NCBI GenBank assembly: GCA_964472545.1 | Contig: CAYYNP010000073.1 | Location: forward strand, 1-34,622 | DNA length: 34,622 nucleotides | DNA from: CAYYNP01 sp964472545 | Lineage (GTDB): Bacteria; Planctomycetota; Planctomycetia; Pirellulales; Thermoguttaceae | Reading direction: 5' to 3' | In this document: in pieces, positions 24,941-34,164 of the stretch | Position numbering within the stretch: position 1 is the stretch's first letter | How the letters are laid out: every line of letters starts with the position of its first letter | Translations under genes and position numbers: made by a program | The notes under the pieces: generated by a model | The model's database searches: none | Seen by the model: only the letters and a program-made list of their open reading frames with translations | What the model was told of the DNA's origin: nothing

Positions 24941-26313
24941 GGCCTTGGCTTGCCGAACTGCCGCTCCAGCAGCCCTTCCAACCTCGCCCGGACCTCGGCA
25001 TACCGCTCGTCCTCGACCAGGTTGCGATACTTGCCGGGGTCGCTTTGATGGTCGTAGAGTTCCGCGCCGCGGCGGCCGAAGTCCCAGCGGACGTAACGCC
25101 AGCGATCGGTTCGCACGGTATGGCCCGGCACGTCGCCGCGGCGCAACTGGGAGTAGGCGGCTTGCTTCCAGGGCAGCGCCGGATCGTTCAGCAGCGGAGC
25201 GAAACTGCGGCCTTGAAGTCCTTTCGGCGGATCGATCCCACATAGATCGGCCAGTGTGGGATAGAGATCGACGAACTCGACCAGCCGCGAGCAGTCCTTT
25301 CCCGGGGCCTTCATGCCGGGCGCGTAGACCATCAGCGGAGCCCGCGTGGAAAGCTCATACAGCGTGCTCTTGTTCCACCACTCATGTTCGCCCAGATGGT
25401 AGCCGTGGTCGCCGATCAGCACGACGACGGTGTTCTCCTCCAGTTGTCGCCGCCGCAGCGCGTCGAGGACCTTGCCGATTTGGGCGTCGGCGAACGTAAT
25501 GCAGGCGTGATACGCGCGGAGGAACTCCGCCCGCTCGCGGTCGGTGAAGCGGTCGAACGAGGCCTTCCACGGGCTAGCAATCGCCAACGGGTTCAACGGC
25601 GAACGATCGTCCGGCTCGCGCGGTAGGCGCGTCTTTTCCAGCGGATACGGCTCAAAATACTCCTTTGGCGCCACGAACGGGTCGTGCGGCTTGTGGAAAC
25701 CTACGGCCAGGAAGAACGGCTTGTCGGTTCGCTTGTCGAGAAAGTCGATTGCCATCCGGGCGATCTGCCCGTCGGGCTGGGCCGCGTCGCCGCCCTCGGC
25801 CGCCCGCCACGAGCACCAGCGTACCACGCCGCCGGTCAGGTTGCGGCCTTCGCCCTGCCGGCCTGCGGGAGTCATCTGCCCGTAGCCGGCCGTGTCCCAC
25901 ATCACCGCATCGTCGGACGGATTGTGGCCGTGGAAGATCTTGCCGAACCCGCCGGTACGATATCCCGCGCGTCGAAACGTCTCGGGCAACGTCACCACCT
26001 TGGGCATCTTCGTGCGGAAAAACGTGCGGTTGTCGAAGACGCCGGTTCGCGCCGGCCGCAGTCCGCTCAAGAACGACGAGCGGCTGGGGTTGCAGAACGT
26101 CATCTGCACGTACGCCCGATCGAACCGCATGCCCTGATTGGCCAATCGGTCGATGTTGGGCGATAGCACCGTGGGATGCCCGTAGCAACCCAGTTCGTTA
26201 CGCAGATCGTCGACGATGATCAATAGCACGTTGGGCCGCTCGGCGGCACCAGCGGAAGTGGAGAAGCGCAAAACACAAAACGCAAAGTGCAGAATGCAAA
26301 GTACGCAACGCAT
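24937..26313 (-). CDS. Secreted sulfatase, iduronate-2-sulfatase-like
   Basis: The ATG at 26313 has GGAGGG upstream. The product is 458 aa: a signal peptide, ERPNVLLIIVDDLR (metal-binding Asp pair near 35-36), CNPSR (74-78) carrying the Cys converted to formylglycine, then HKPHDPFVAPKEY and GDHGYHLGEHEWWNKSTLYE with the remaining metal and sulfate ligands. The FDNRTFFRTKMP region and overall order match the iduronate-2-sulfatase/planctomycete arylsulfatase group. It should remove sulfate esters from glycans outside the cytoplasm. Its formylglycine must come from a true FGE elsewhere, as the FGE-like proteins in this window lack the cysteines. It follows the PQQ propeller gene by 49 bases, likely as an operon. 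Confidence 0.93.
   Translation of the reverse strand: MRCVLCILHFAFCVLRFSTSAGAAERPNVLLIIVDDLRNELGCYGHPTVLSPNIDRLANQGMRFDRAYVQMTFCNPSRSSFLSGLRPARTGVFDNRTFFRTKMPKVVTLPETFRRAGYRTGGFGKIFHGHNPSDDAVMWDTAGYGQMTPAGRQGEGRNLTGGVVRWCSWRAAEGGDAAQPDGQIARMAIDFLDKRTDKPFFLAVGFHKPHDPFVAPKEYFEPYPLEKTRLPREPDDRSPLNPLAIASPWKASFDRFTDRERAEFLRAYHACITFADAQIGKVLDALRRRQLEENTVVVLIGDHGYHLGEHEWWNKSTLYELSTRAPLMVYAPGMKAPGKDCSRLVEFVDLYPTLADLCGIDPPKGLQGRSFAPLLNDPALPWKQAAYSQLRRGDVPGHTVRTDRWRYVRWDFGRRGAELYDHQSDPGKYRNLVEDERYAEVRARLEGLLERQFGKPRP
26262..26313. repeat. Low-complexity tract coding for the sulfatase signal peptide
   Basis: Overlapping words CGCAAA, ACAAAA, AATGCAAAG make up this tract (for example GCAAAACACAAAACGCAAAG). 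On the minus strand it encodes C-I-L-H-F-A-F-C-V-L-R-F-S, a signal-peptide core similar in composition and sequence style to the tract at 5753-5792. Confidence 0.6.
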
Positions 26314-26362
26314 CACGCGCAAACCCTCCGTCACCACATCACCTTGTCACCCCTTCACCCCC

Positions 26363-27691
26363 TCACTCCCCCTCCGCCGCCAAGTCGGCACACACCAACT
26401 CCTTATCATTGCGGGCAAACACACACCGATTCGCATACGCCGGATGCGACCAGCAAACGCCGCCGCGCTGTCGCAACTGGGCGGTGGTCGGGTCGATTAA
26501 CTTCGCGCGGCTGATCTCCTCGAACCCCTGGGGCGAGAGCCGGCCGATGAGCAGCTCGCCGCGCTCGTTGAACATCCACATCTGCCGGCCGTTGCGGACC
26601 ATGTGGATGTTGCTCCAGCGGGCGGGCGGCGTGGCGGTCAGGTCCTCCCAAACGCGGTCGCCGGTCTCCGCGTCCAGACAACGTAGTTCCCCATGGCTGT
26701 CGACGCCGTAGACGTAATCGCCTTCCATGTAGGGCGTCGAGATCATCGAGTGCAGAGCGTCGGTACGGACTTCGCTCTGGCCGATGCGGCGCCAGATCTT
26801 CTCGGCTCGCGGCTGCTGTGGATCGAGCCGCAGCATCATGGCCCCGTCGTAAAAGGCGGTGAGAAACATCCGATCGCCACAGACCACCGGCGTGGGCACG
26901 TTGATGACCATCTTTCGCGGCGGGAACGGCACCTTCCAGAAGACCTTGCCGGTGGCCGGATCGAGTCCCACGGCGTTCTCGCCCGTCCAACAGACCAACA
27001 CGCGGCGGCCGGCTTGTGGGATAATGATCGGGGCGGAGTACGACGCCTTGTCGTCGAGCGCCCGCCAGAGTTCCTTGCCGGTGGTCTTGTCGAGCGCCAC
27101 CAGGCAGGCCCCGTCATCGGCGCCGAGTTGTACGATCAGCCGCTCTCCGTCGACCAGCGGGGCGGAGGCGATGCCCCAGATCGGCACGCGGATGCGATAG
27201 TCCATCCCGGGCAGTTTCTTCCAAAGCACTTTTCCGGTGGCCGCATCAAGGCAGAAGAGATGTCCCATGGCTCCCAGCGCGAACGCCCGGCCGTCGTCGA
27301 TGGTGACCGACGCCCGCGGCCCGGCCGGATAGCTCAGCCGGCCGTAGGGACAATCGTAGACGTGTGTCCAGAGCGGGCGTCCGCTATCGGCGTCGAAGCA
27401 GAGCACGCGCTCGCCCTCCTCGGGCTCGACCACCCGATCGGTCACGTAGACCCGGCCATCGGCCACGGTCGGTCCGCTGTAGCCGCTGGAGATAGGCACG
27501 CGCCATCGTAGCGGGATCTGCGGCCCTTCGAACCGCTCGATGACGCCCGTCTCGTGCCACACGCCGTCGCGCTGCGGTCCCCGCCACTGCGGCCAGTCGT
27601 CGGCGAGCGAGGGCAGCGGGGAAAGAAGTAGCCACAATGACAACGTCATCAGCACGGGCAAAACCGCGACCGCGTGACGTGCAGGGTTCAT
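26363..27691 (-). CDS. Exported PQQ-type beta-propeller protein
   Basis: The ATG at 27691 has GAGAGGA 6 bases upstream and gives 442 aa with a signal peptide (1-31, ending SLA-DDW). The mature start DDWPQWRGPQRDGVW is the typical opening of planctomycete PQQ-like propellers, followed by repeats such as VLCFDADSGRPLWTH, FCLDAATGKVLWKK, LVALDKTTGKELWRA, VGLDPATGKVFWKV and LRCLDAETGDRVWED. Blades of this type occur in BamB and in quinoprotein dehydrogenases, but no PQQ dehydrogenase catalytic signature is seen, so a binding or scaffold role is more likely. The longer frame to 28063 overlaps the divergent gene and is rejected. Probably co-transcribed with the sulfatase. Confidence 0.9.
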   Translation of the reverse strand: MNPARHAVAVLPVLMTLSLWLLLSPLPSLADDWPQWRGPQRDGVWHETGVIERFEGPQIPLRWRVPISSGYSGPTVADGRVYVTDRVVEPEEGERVLCFDADSGRPLWTHVYDCPYGRLSYPAGPRASVTIDDGRAFALGAMGHLFCLDAATGKVLWKKLPGMDYRIRVPIWGIASAPLVDGERLIVQLGADDGACLVALDKTTGKELWRALDDKASYSAPIIIPQAGRRVLVCWTGENAVGLDPATGKVFWKVPFPPRKMVINVPTPVVCGDRMFLTAFYDGAMMLRLDPQQPRAEKIWRRIGQSEVRTDALHSMISTPYMEGDYVYGVDSHGELRCLDAETGDRVWEDLTATPPARWSNIHMVRNGRQMWMFNERGELLIGRLSPQGFEEISRAKLIDPTTAQLRQRGGVCWSHPAYANRCVFARNDKELVCADLAAEGE

Positions 27692-27808
27692 GAAGTATCC
27701 TCTCGTTCTAGACTTGTTTCTTTGCCGGCGAATCCGACGGCAACGAATCCTATCATGTTCCCTGAACGAGTGTGAGTCAAGCGCACAGAGCACCGGCGTT
27801 GGCCGAGC

Positions 27809-27837
27809 TTGATATTGCCTGCTGGGTACGCGATATT
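27809..27837 (+). promoter_or_regulatory. Candidate promoter of the glycoside-hydrolase gene
   Basis: TTGATA (27809-27814) and GATATT (27832-27837) are 17 bases apart, with 5/6 and 4/6 consensus matches. The leader to the ATG at 27909 would be about 65 bases. Confidence 0.35.
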
Positions 27838-27908
27838 GTCCTGTGGTGCAAACGCTCGCGGTTGGCGCACGGGGGACGCCACATCCAACATAGAACAAGG
27901 AGAACGCC

Positions 27909-29414
27909 ATGCAGGTGAGCCTCAACAGACGGCGCGGCCGTGCCTTCGTGCGAACGGGTCGGACAATCGTGGTCGCCTCGATGCTGGCAGTGGTCCTCAG
28001 CGGTGTGACGATCCATGCCACTGCCGCCGAACGGGCCCGGCCGATCGCCCTGCACCCGGACAACCCGCACTATTTCCTCTGGCGGGAAAAACCGACCGTG
28101 CTGATCACTTCCGGCGAACACTACGGGGCGCTGTTGAACGGCGATTTCGACTTCGTGCGCTACTTCGACGAACTGCACGCCAAGGGGCTGAATCACACGC
28201 GGACCTTCTCGGGCGTCTATCACGAGGTGGCCTCCTCGTTCGGGATTACCGACAACACGCTGGCGCCGAAGCCCGAGCGATACATTTGCCCTTGGGCTCG
28301 CAGCAACCGGCCGGGAGCCGGCGACGGTGGCAACCGATTCGATCTGGAACGTTGGGACCCGGCCTACTTCCGCCGTTTGCACGACTTCGTGCGGGCTGCT
28401 CAGAAGCGCGGCGTGGTCGTCGAGATGACGCTCTTCTGTACCTACTACAAAGACGAGTTATGGGACGTCTGCCCATTGAAGGCGGCCAACAACGTCAACG
28501 GCATCGGCCGCTGCAATCGCCAGGAAGTCTGCACGTTGAAGCATCCCGACGTGCTGCCCGTGCAGCTTCGGCTGGTGCGGAAGATGATCGAGGAGCTGCG
28601 CGATTACGACAATCTCTATTACGAGGTCTGCAACGAGCCGTATTTCCACGGCGTGACGATGGACTGGCAGCATCGGATCATCGACGAGATCGTGGCGGCG
28701 GAGAAGGACTTTTCGGCGAAGCACCTGATCTCGCTGAACATCGCCAACGGCCGGCAGAAAGTCGAGCGGCCGCACCCGGCCGTGTCGATCTTCAACTTCC
28801 ACTACTGCGTGCCGCCCGACGTGGTGGCGATGAACGCCCATCTGAACAAAGTGATCGGCGAGAACGAGACTGGTTTTCGCGGCCGTCACGACTTCCTCTA
28901 CCGCACCGAGGGCTGGGACTTCCTGCTGGCCGGCGGAGGGCTGTACAACAACCTCGACTATTCGTTCACCGCCAAACACCCGGCCGGCACGCTGCGCGAC
29001 TATCGCTCGCCCGGCGGCGGCAGTGCGGCGTTGCGCGCGCAACTGGGGATACTCAAGCGGTTTATCGAGGGGTACGACTTCGTCGCCATGGCACCGGCCG
29101 ACGACGTGATCCGCCGCGTCTCGCCGGAGCTGTCGGCTCGGGCGCTCGCCGAGCCGGGCAAGGCCTATGCGGTCTATCTGCACGTCCCCTTCCCGCGCAA
29201 TCCGAAAGACCCGGAGAAGATCCGCCGCCAGAGCGTGCAAGCCGACGTGGTTCTCGAACTGTCGCCGGGCAAGTATCGGGCCGAGTGGGTCGATACGAAG
29301 ACCGGCCGCGTAGCGGCGGCTGAGGAATTCGAGCATGGCGGGAAAGACCGAACGCTGACTTCGCCGCGTTTCGTCGTCGACGTGGCCCTGAGGGTCGTCG
29401 CGACATCCCGTTGA
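27909..29414 (+). CDS. Secreted glycoside hydrolase-like protein (clan GH-A type TIM barrel)
   Basis: AAGGAG lies 7 bases before the ATG. The 501-aa product has a long signal peptide (about 1-40, twin-basic n-region RRRGRAFVRTGR, core VVASMLAVVL, cleavage near TAA-ER). The barrel shows HPDNPHYFLWREKPTVLI, LNHTRTF, then YYEVCNEPYF with N242-E243-P244 as candidate acid/base, and KVIGENETGF with E318 or E320 as candidate nucleophile. This NEP-then-E pattern is that of clan GH-A families (GH5-like). A beta-rich domain follows (about 405-501, 'PGKYRAEWVDTKTG'), like those after planctomycete cellulase-type barrels. Substrate unknown. It heads a two-gene operon with the propeller gene at 29459. Confidence 0.75.
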   Translation: MQVSLNRRRGRAFVRTGRTIVVASMLAVVLSGVTIHATAAERARPIALHPDNPHYFLWREKPTVLITSGEHYGALLNGDFDFVRYFDELHAKGLNHTRTFSGVYHEVASSFGITDNTLAPKPERYICPWARSNRPGAGDGGNRFDLERWDPAYFRRLHDFVRAAQKRGVVVEMTLFCTYYKDELWDVCPLKAANNVNGIGRCNRQEVCTLKHPDVLPVQLRLVRKMIEELRDYDNLYYEVCNEPYFHGVTMDWQHRIIDEIVAAEKDFSAKHLISLNIANGRQKVERPHPAVSIFNFHYCVPPDVVAMNAHLNKVIGENETGFRGRHDFLYRTEGWDFLLAGGGLYNNLDYSFTAKHPAGTLRDYRSPGGGSAALRAQLGILKRFIEGYDFVAMAPADDVIRRVSPELSARALAEPGKAYAVYLHVPFPRNPKDPEKIRRQSVQADVVLELSPGKYRAEWVDTKTGRVAAAEEFEHGGKDRTLTSPRFVVDVALRVVATSR

Positions 29415-29440
29415 ACAACGTCCCGCTGAACAACGTCCCG
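29411..29440 (+). repeat. 15-bp tandem repeat at operon junction
   Basis: TTGAACAACGTCCCG and CTGAACAACGTCCCG lie end to end, and the next bases TTGACC begin a third partial unit. The first unit contains the TGA stop of the hydrolase gene. An in-frame TTG at 29411 is not used as start because GAGGAG (29447-29452) serves the ATG at 29459. Confidence 0.8.
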
Positions 29441-29458
29441 TTGACCGAGGAGATCGAA

Positions 29459-32400
29459 ATGAGGAAAGCTGCCCTTATCGCCCCGCTGATTCTACTGGGC
29501 TGTCTCCCGGTTGCGCGTATTGAACAAGTCCACGCCCAACGCTGCGAGGACCTCCTCGACGAAAACGCCGTTCGCGGTGGGCTGGCCGTGGTGATCGGCT
29601 GTGGCGAGCCGTTGCTGCTGAGCAACCTGCGGACGACCGGTCCATTGCTGGTCCACGGGCTCGAGGCCGATCCCGGCCGTGTGGCCGCCGCCCGAGAGCA
29701 TCTTCGCCAGCAGGGTCTCTACGGGCCGGTCACCGTGTCGCACCGCGAAGGTCCCGAATTGCCCTACATCGACAACTTCGCCAACCTGATCGTCGTTACG
29801 GCCGACGCGGGGGAAGTTACTGCCGCAGAGATCGATCGCGTGCTCGCGCCGCGGGGAACCGTCGTCGATCTGCGGAGCGAGAAGGTGAAGACCACGCACA
29901 AACCTTGGCCCGAAGCGATCGACGAATGGCCACACTATCTCTACGACGCCACGAACAACGCCGTTTCGGCCGATACGGTGGTCGCCCCGCCGCGGGGCTT
30001 GCAGTGGACGTGCGGTCCCGAATACGCCCGCAGCCACGAGCATTTTGGCAGCGTCAGTGCGATGGTCTCTTCGGCCGGCCGCGTCTTCTACATCATCGAC
30101 GAAGGCCCGATCAGCTCCGTCTTCCTGCCGCCCGATTGGAAGCTGGCGGCGCGGGATGCGTTCAACGGCGTGCTGCTGTGGCAGCGTCCGATCACCAACT
30201 GGGAATCTCCGCTGCGTGGCTTTCGCAGCGGCCCGCCGGAAATCGGCCGGCGGTTGATCGCCGACGACAGTCGCGTCTATGCGGCGCTGGGCTACGGCGA
30301 GCCGGTCACCGTACTCGATGCGGCCAGCGGCAAAGGGGGCCGCGCGTTGGCCGCCACCGAGGGCGCCCGCGAACTGTTGCTGGCCGACGGCGTGCTCTAC
30401 GTGTTGGCCGACGACATGACGGCCGCCGATCACAACGCCCGCAAGCAGTGGATCAACAGCACGGCGCCCACGCTGAGCGGTTACGTGTTTCCCAAGCGCG
30501 CGATTGCCATGTACGGCCGGCAGCGGATCGTGGCCCTCGACTCCCAGACCGGCAAGCTGCGTTGGCGGCGGCAGTTCGACGTCTCCGGCGAGATCATGCC
30601 CACCACGATGGCTGTGGCCGGCGATCGGGTTTGCCTGCAAACCACCTCGCACCTCGTTTGCCTCGACACGGCCGACGGCGAAGACGTGTGGCGGAGCGAG
30701 CGTCCGGTCGCCCGCAGCCGGTTCTCCTGGTCGACGCCGACGCTGGTCGTCCACGACGGCGTGGTGTTGACGGTCGACCGCGTGGCCACCGACAACGCCG
30801 ACGCGTCGCCGCCCGGACAAGGCAGCAGGTGGATCCTCGACAACGCCCATCAAACGACGCGCCAAGGCGCCGAGTTGGTGGCGACCGCGCTGGCCGACGG
30901 CAAAGAGATCTGGAGAGTTGCGTGCTTCGAGAACTACGACACGCCGTTGGACATCTTCGTGATCGACGACGTCGTGTGGGTCGGCGATCTGCGCCACAAG
31001 CGCAACGTTGGCTTCACCCAGGGACTCGACCTGCGAACCGGCAAGGTAGCCACCGAGATCCCCGACAATGCCGAACTCTACGGCCTGCAGATGGGTCACC
31101 ACCGCTGCCATCGCAACAAGGCCACCGTGCGTTACTTGCTGTTGGGCCGCGACGGCATCGAGATGATCGATCCCAAACGGGGCACCGGCGAGGGCAACTG
31201 GTGGGTGCGGGGAACGTGCCAATACGGCGTAATGCCCGCCAACGGGTTGATCTACGTGCCGCAGCATTCCTGTGCGTGTCATCCGCAGGAGTTGCTGATC
31301 GGGTTCAACACGCTCGCGCCGCGTTCGGCCGCCGGAGAGAAATCGGCGGAAGCTCCCAGGCCGCTGATGAAGGGGCCCGGGTTTGCCGAGCGTTCTGCCG
31401 CGAAGTCGGAAATCGCCACGAGCGATTGGCCCACGTATCGCCGCGACGCCGGCCGTAGCGGGTTTCAGGGCCTTGCGGCGCCGCGCAGCGCGAAACTCGC
31501 CTGGAACAAACCGCTTAACGCCCCGATCACCGCGCCGGTGGTCGCCGGCGGCCGGGTCTTCGTGGCCGAGACCGATCAGCACATGTTGCATGCGCTCTCC
31601 GCCGAGTATGGGCAGACGGCTTGGACCTTTTCGGCCGACGGGCGGATCGACTCGCCGCCGAGCCTCTGCGGCGGGCTGTGCGTCTTCGGCACACGCGGCG
31701 GAACGGTCTACTGCCTGCGCGCCGACGACGGCGAGTTGGTGTGGCGGTTTCGCGCCGGGCCGCGGCGGCAAATGCACTTCGCCTACGAGCAACTCGAATC
31801 CGTCTGGCCCGTACACGGCTCCGTGCTGATCGACGACGATGCAGCAAACGCGGCGCCCACGGTCTACTTTGCTGCCGGCCGATCCTCACACGTCGACGGC
31901 GGTATCCACGTCTATGCACTGGAACTTCCCACAGGCAAGCTGCTGCATCACGCCAACCTTTCGATGACCGCGGGGCGGGAAGTTGCCGAAGGCGTCGTAC
32001 CGCAGCGGGCATTGCCCGATGTCCTCTCGCTACAGCACGGCAGCGTTTTCATGCGCAACGTCCGCTTCAACAAGCAACTCGCGCCGCAACCGCAAGACGT
32101 GGCCCATCTCTACGCGCAGCGGGGATGGCTCGACGACACCTGGTGGCACCGGACGTATTGGCTCTATGGCACCCACATGATGAGCGCCTACGGCGGCTGG
32201 CCCAACGTGGGCAACGCGGTGCCCGCCGGCCGGCTGCTGGTCTTCGACGGCAGCGAGCGGATCTACGGCTACGGCCGGATGGCCTATCGGGCGGGCGCCG
32301 GACACGTCCACCCCGACGCCGCCAAGGACTACAAGCTCTTCGCCGAGACGCTCGCGCCGAAGCCGAAGGCCACGCCGCCGGGCGCCGAGAGGCCGCGCCG

Positions 32401-32692
32401 CAAACCGGCCGGCCGCCGCGAGATCGTCTGGTCGAAGCCGCTGCCGTTTGTCGCCCGGGCGATAGTGCTCTCGCAAGACGCCCTGCTGGTGGCCGGTTCC
32501 GACGCGCTGCCGGGCGCCGCCGGGCGTCACGGTCCGGGCCATCTCCTGATCGCCTCCCGCGCCGACGGCGAGCCACTCGCCCAATGCAATCTGCCCGGCC
32601 CGGTGATCCTCGACGGCATGGCCCTGACCGCCGACGGCGTCTTCGTCTGCGGCGTGGACGGATCGGTGGTCTGTCTGCGCAGCGGGCAGTAG
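29459..32692 (+). CDS. Exported methyltransferase-like domain fused to PQQ-type beta-propellers
   Basis: The ATG at 29459 has GAGGAG 6 bases upstream. The 1077-aa product begins with a signal peptide (MRKAALIAPLILLGCLP..., either a lipobox LLGC at 12-15 or cleavage after VHA at 26). Residues about 38-140 look like a Rossmann methyltransferase: GLAVVIGCGE (motif I), LLVHGLEADPGRVAAAREHL (motif II region), then NLIVV and EIDRVLAPRGTVVDL (motif V/VI region). The rest is PQQ-like propeller in two parts (about 160-610 and 650-1077), with blades like IVALDSQTGKLRWRR, LVCLDTADGEDVWRS and VYCLRADDGELVWRF. SAM is not expected outside the cytoplasm, so the methyltransferase part is probably a binding fold. 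The gene is 44 bases after the hydrolase, in an operon. Confidence 0.85.
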   Translation: MRKAALIAPLILLGCLPVARIEQVHAQRCEDLLDENAVRGGLAVVIGCGEPLLLSNLRTTGPLLVHGLEADPGRVAAAREHLRQQGLYGPVTVSHREGPELPYIDNFANLIVVTADAGEVTAAEIDRVLAPRGTVVDLRSEKVKTTHKPWPEAIDEWPHYLYDATNNAVSADTVVAPPRGLQWTCGPEYARSHEHFGSVSAMVSSAGRVFYIIDEGPISSVFLPPDWKLAARDAFNGVLLWQRPITNWESPLRGFRSGPPEIGRRLIADDSRVYAALGYGEPVTVLDAASGKGGRALAATEGARELLLADGVLYVLADDMTAADHNARKQWINSTAPTLSGYVFPKRAIAMYGRQRIVALDSQTGKLRWRRQFDVSGEIMPTTMAVAGDRVCLQTTSHLVCLDTADGEDVWRSERPVARSRFSWSTPTLVVHDGVVLTVDRVATDNADASPPGQGSRWILDNAHQTTRQGAELVATALADGKEIWRVACFENYDTPLDIFVIDDVVWVGDLRHKRNVGFTQGLDLRTGKVATEIPDNAELYGLQMGHHRCHRNKATVRYLLLGRDGIEMIDPKRGTGEGNWWVRGTCQYGVMPANGLIYVPQHSCACHPQELLIGFNTLAPRSAAGEKSAEAPRPLMKGPGFAERSAAKSEIATSDWPTYRRDAGRSGFQGLAAPRSAKLAWNKPLNAPITAPVVAGGRVFVAETDQHMLHALSAEYGQTAWTFSADGRIDSPPSLCGGLCVFGTRGGTVYCLRADDGELVWRFRAGPRRQMHFAYEQLESVWPVHGSVLIDDDAANAAPTVYFAAGRSSHVDGGIHVYALELPTGKLLHHANLSMTAGREVAEGVVPQRALPDVLSLQHGSVFMRNVRFNKQLAPQPQDVAHLYAQRGWLDDTWWHRTYWLYGTHMMSAYGGWPNVGNAVPAGRLLVFDGSERIYGYGRMAYRAGAGHVHPDAAKDYKLFAETLAPKPKATPPGAERPRRKPAGRREIVWSKPLPFVARAIVLSQDALLVAGSDALPGAAGRHGPGHLLIASRADGEPLAQCNLPGPVILDGMALTADGVFVCGVDGSVVCLRSGQ

Positions 32693-32997
<305 letters not shown>

Positions 32998-33840
32998 ATG
33001 TTCACCACGTCCCCCCGTTTCACGATTCTCTTCGCGGCCCTGTGCGGCCTGGTCCTCTCTTGCCCGTCGATCGGCCGGGCGGATGAGACGAAAGACCTTG
33101 ACGACGCCATCGCCGCGCAAGTCGCCCAGGCGATGCAGGCCCAGAAGGACTTCGAGGCGATCAAGGCGGCCCTCTCCCAGATCAATCCGACCGTGCCCCA
33201 GGTCGACCCTGCCGTGGCCGACGGCATCACGCAGAAGATGGCACGGAAGAAGGAAGCCAAGGGCGAGTTGAAGAAGGTCGAGGCCCGGCTCGTCGAGAAT
33301 AAGCAGTATCTCGAGCAGGCGGACGTCCGCATCAAGAAGCTCGACCGGAAGCTCAACAAGCTCGACCTGAAGGTCGCCAAGGACGACGCAGTGATCGCCG
33401 GCTTCGACGCCATTGAGGCCGACGCGATCGCCGAACGCGACCGGCTGACGGACGCCGGCCGGCAGGCCGAGTCGGACGCCGTGGTCGACCATTACAACGA
33501 AGTCGAACTGCCCCGGCAGCAGGTCATCATCGATCGGCGAAACGACCTTGCCGACGAGTTCAACGAAGTGCTGGAAGAGCACGAAGAGGAACGGCTGGCG
33601 TTCAACGCGAAGCTGGACGAGATCCGCGATCTGTTGGTCGTACACACCCAACTCCACGTGGAAATTCGAGACCTGGATCTGAAGCTCGGCCGGGCGTTCG
33701 ATCAACTGCGTCAGGCGGGCATCGACCCGGCGGTGGCCGCCGCGCTGTTCGACGGCAAAGGCACGGGCGTGTCGATGGTCGACCCCCCCGGCGTCCCGCC
33801 GGTCGGCCCGTCGGGTCCGGTGCAGGTACCCGATAAGTAG
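32998..33840 (+). CDS. Secreted coiled-coil protein of unknown function
   Basis: AGGAGA is 7 bases before the ATG. The 280-aa product has a signal peptide (about 1-28, MFTTSPRFTILFAALCGLVL, cleavage near GRA-DE). The body (30-235) is highly charged, almost free of Gly/Pro, and shows heptad-like repeats such as LKKVEARLVENKQYLEQAD and IKKLDRKLNKLDLKVAKDD, so a long helical coiled coil is likely. Residues 255-280 are Pro-rich (DPPGVPPVGPSGPVQVPDK), as at the start of the LRR protein. Cell-envelope structural role is inferred; no family is recognised. Confidence 0.75.
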   Translation: MFTTSPRFTILFAALCGLVLSCPSIGRADETKDLDDAIAAQVAQAMQAQKDFEAIKAALSQINPTVPQVDPAVADGITQKMARKKEAKGELKKVEARLVENKQYLEQADVRIKKLDRKLNKLDLKVAKDDAVIAGFDAIEADAIAERDRLTDAGRQAESDAVVDHYNEVELPRQQVIIDRRNDLADEFNEVLEEHEEERLAFNAKLDEIRDLLVVHTQLHVEIRDLDLKLGRAFDQLRQAGIDPAVAAALFDGKGTGVSMVDPPGVPPVGPSGPVQVPDK

Positions 33841-33970
33841 GACCGTTGATTCGGCCTCGCCGTTTCGGTTGTCTATCGCGAAAACTCGCAGACGGCCGGT
33901 GGAGTTGCTCCGTCCAATGGAGAACTTCGCCGGCCGCTGCTTATTGCGCCGGATCATTCTCCCCGGGTGG

Positions 33971-34032
33971 CCCCGACGCTTTTCCGCAACCGGCGTTGTC
34001 ATTTCTTACGCTTGGCCGGAAAAGCGTCGGGG
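33971..34032. repeat. Perfect 16-bp inverted repeat
   Basis: CCCCGACGCTTTTCCG (33971-33986) and CGGAAAAGCGTCGGGG (34017-34032) are perfect reverse complements around a 30-base loop. Confidence 0.85.
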
Positions 34033-34087
34033 TTGCGGAGCAACACGAGGTCCCGGCGTCTGAGCATGGCCTCTTGTGGCTCCGCCC

Positions 34088-34150
34088 CCCGGACACTCTT
34101 GCGAATCCGTTCTCTCGAATGGCAAAGTCCTCTCCGCAAGAGTGTCCGGG
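34088..34150. repeat. Perfect 16-bp inverted repeat
   Basis: CCCGGACACTCTTGCG (34088-34103) and CGCAAGAGTGTCCGGG (34135-34150) are perfect reverse complements around a 31-base loop, 14 bases past the stop of the gene ending at 34165. It could be that gene's terminator. Confidence 0.85.
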
Positions 34151-34164
34151 CTAACCACGCCGGA

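Larger units (their letters stand above)
33841..34164. other. Gap between convergent genes with two perfect hairpins
   Basis: About 320 bases without a gene. It carries the inverted repeats at 33971-34032 and 34088-34150. Plus-strand frames here (33846-34154) have no domain or binding site. Confidence 0.6.

Noticed and set aside
29492..31816. 774-aa minus-strand open frame
   Set aside because: Lies opposite the large propeller gene, which has a signal peptide, binding site and clear blades.
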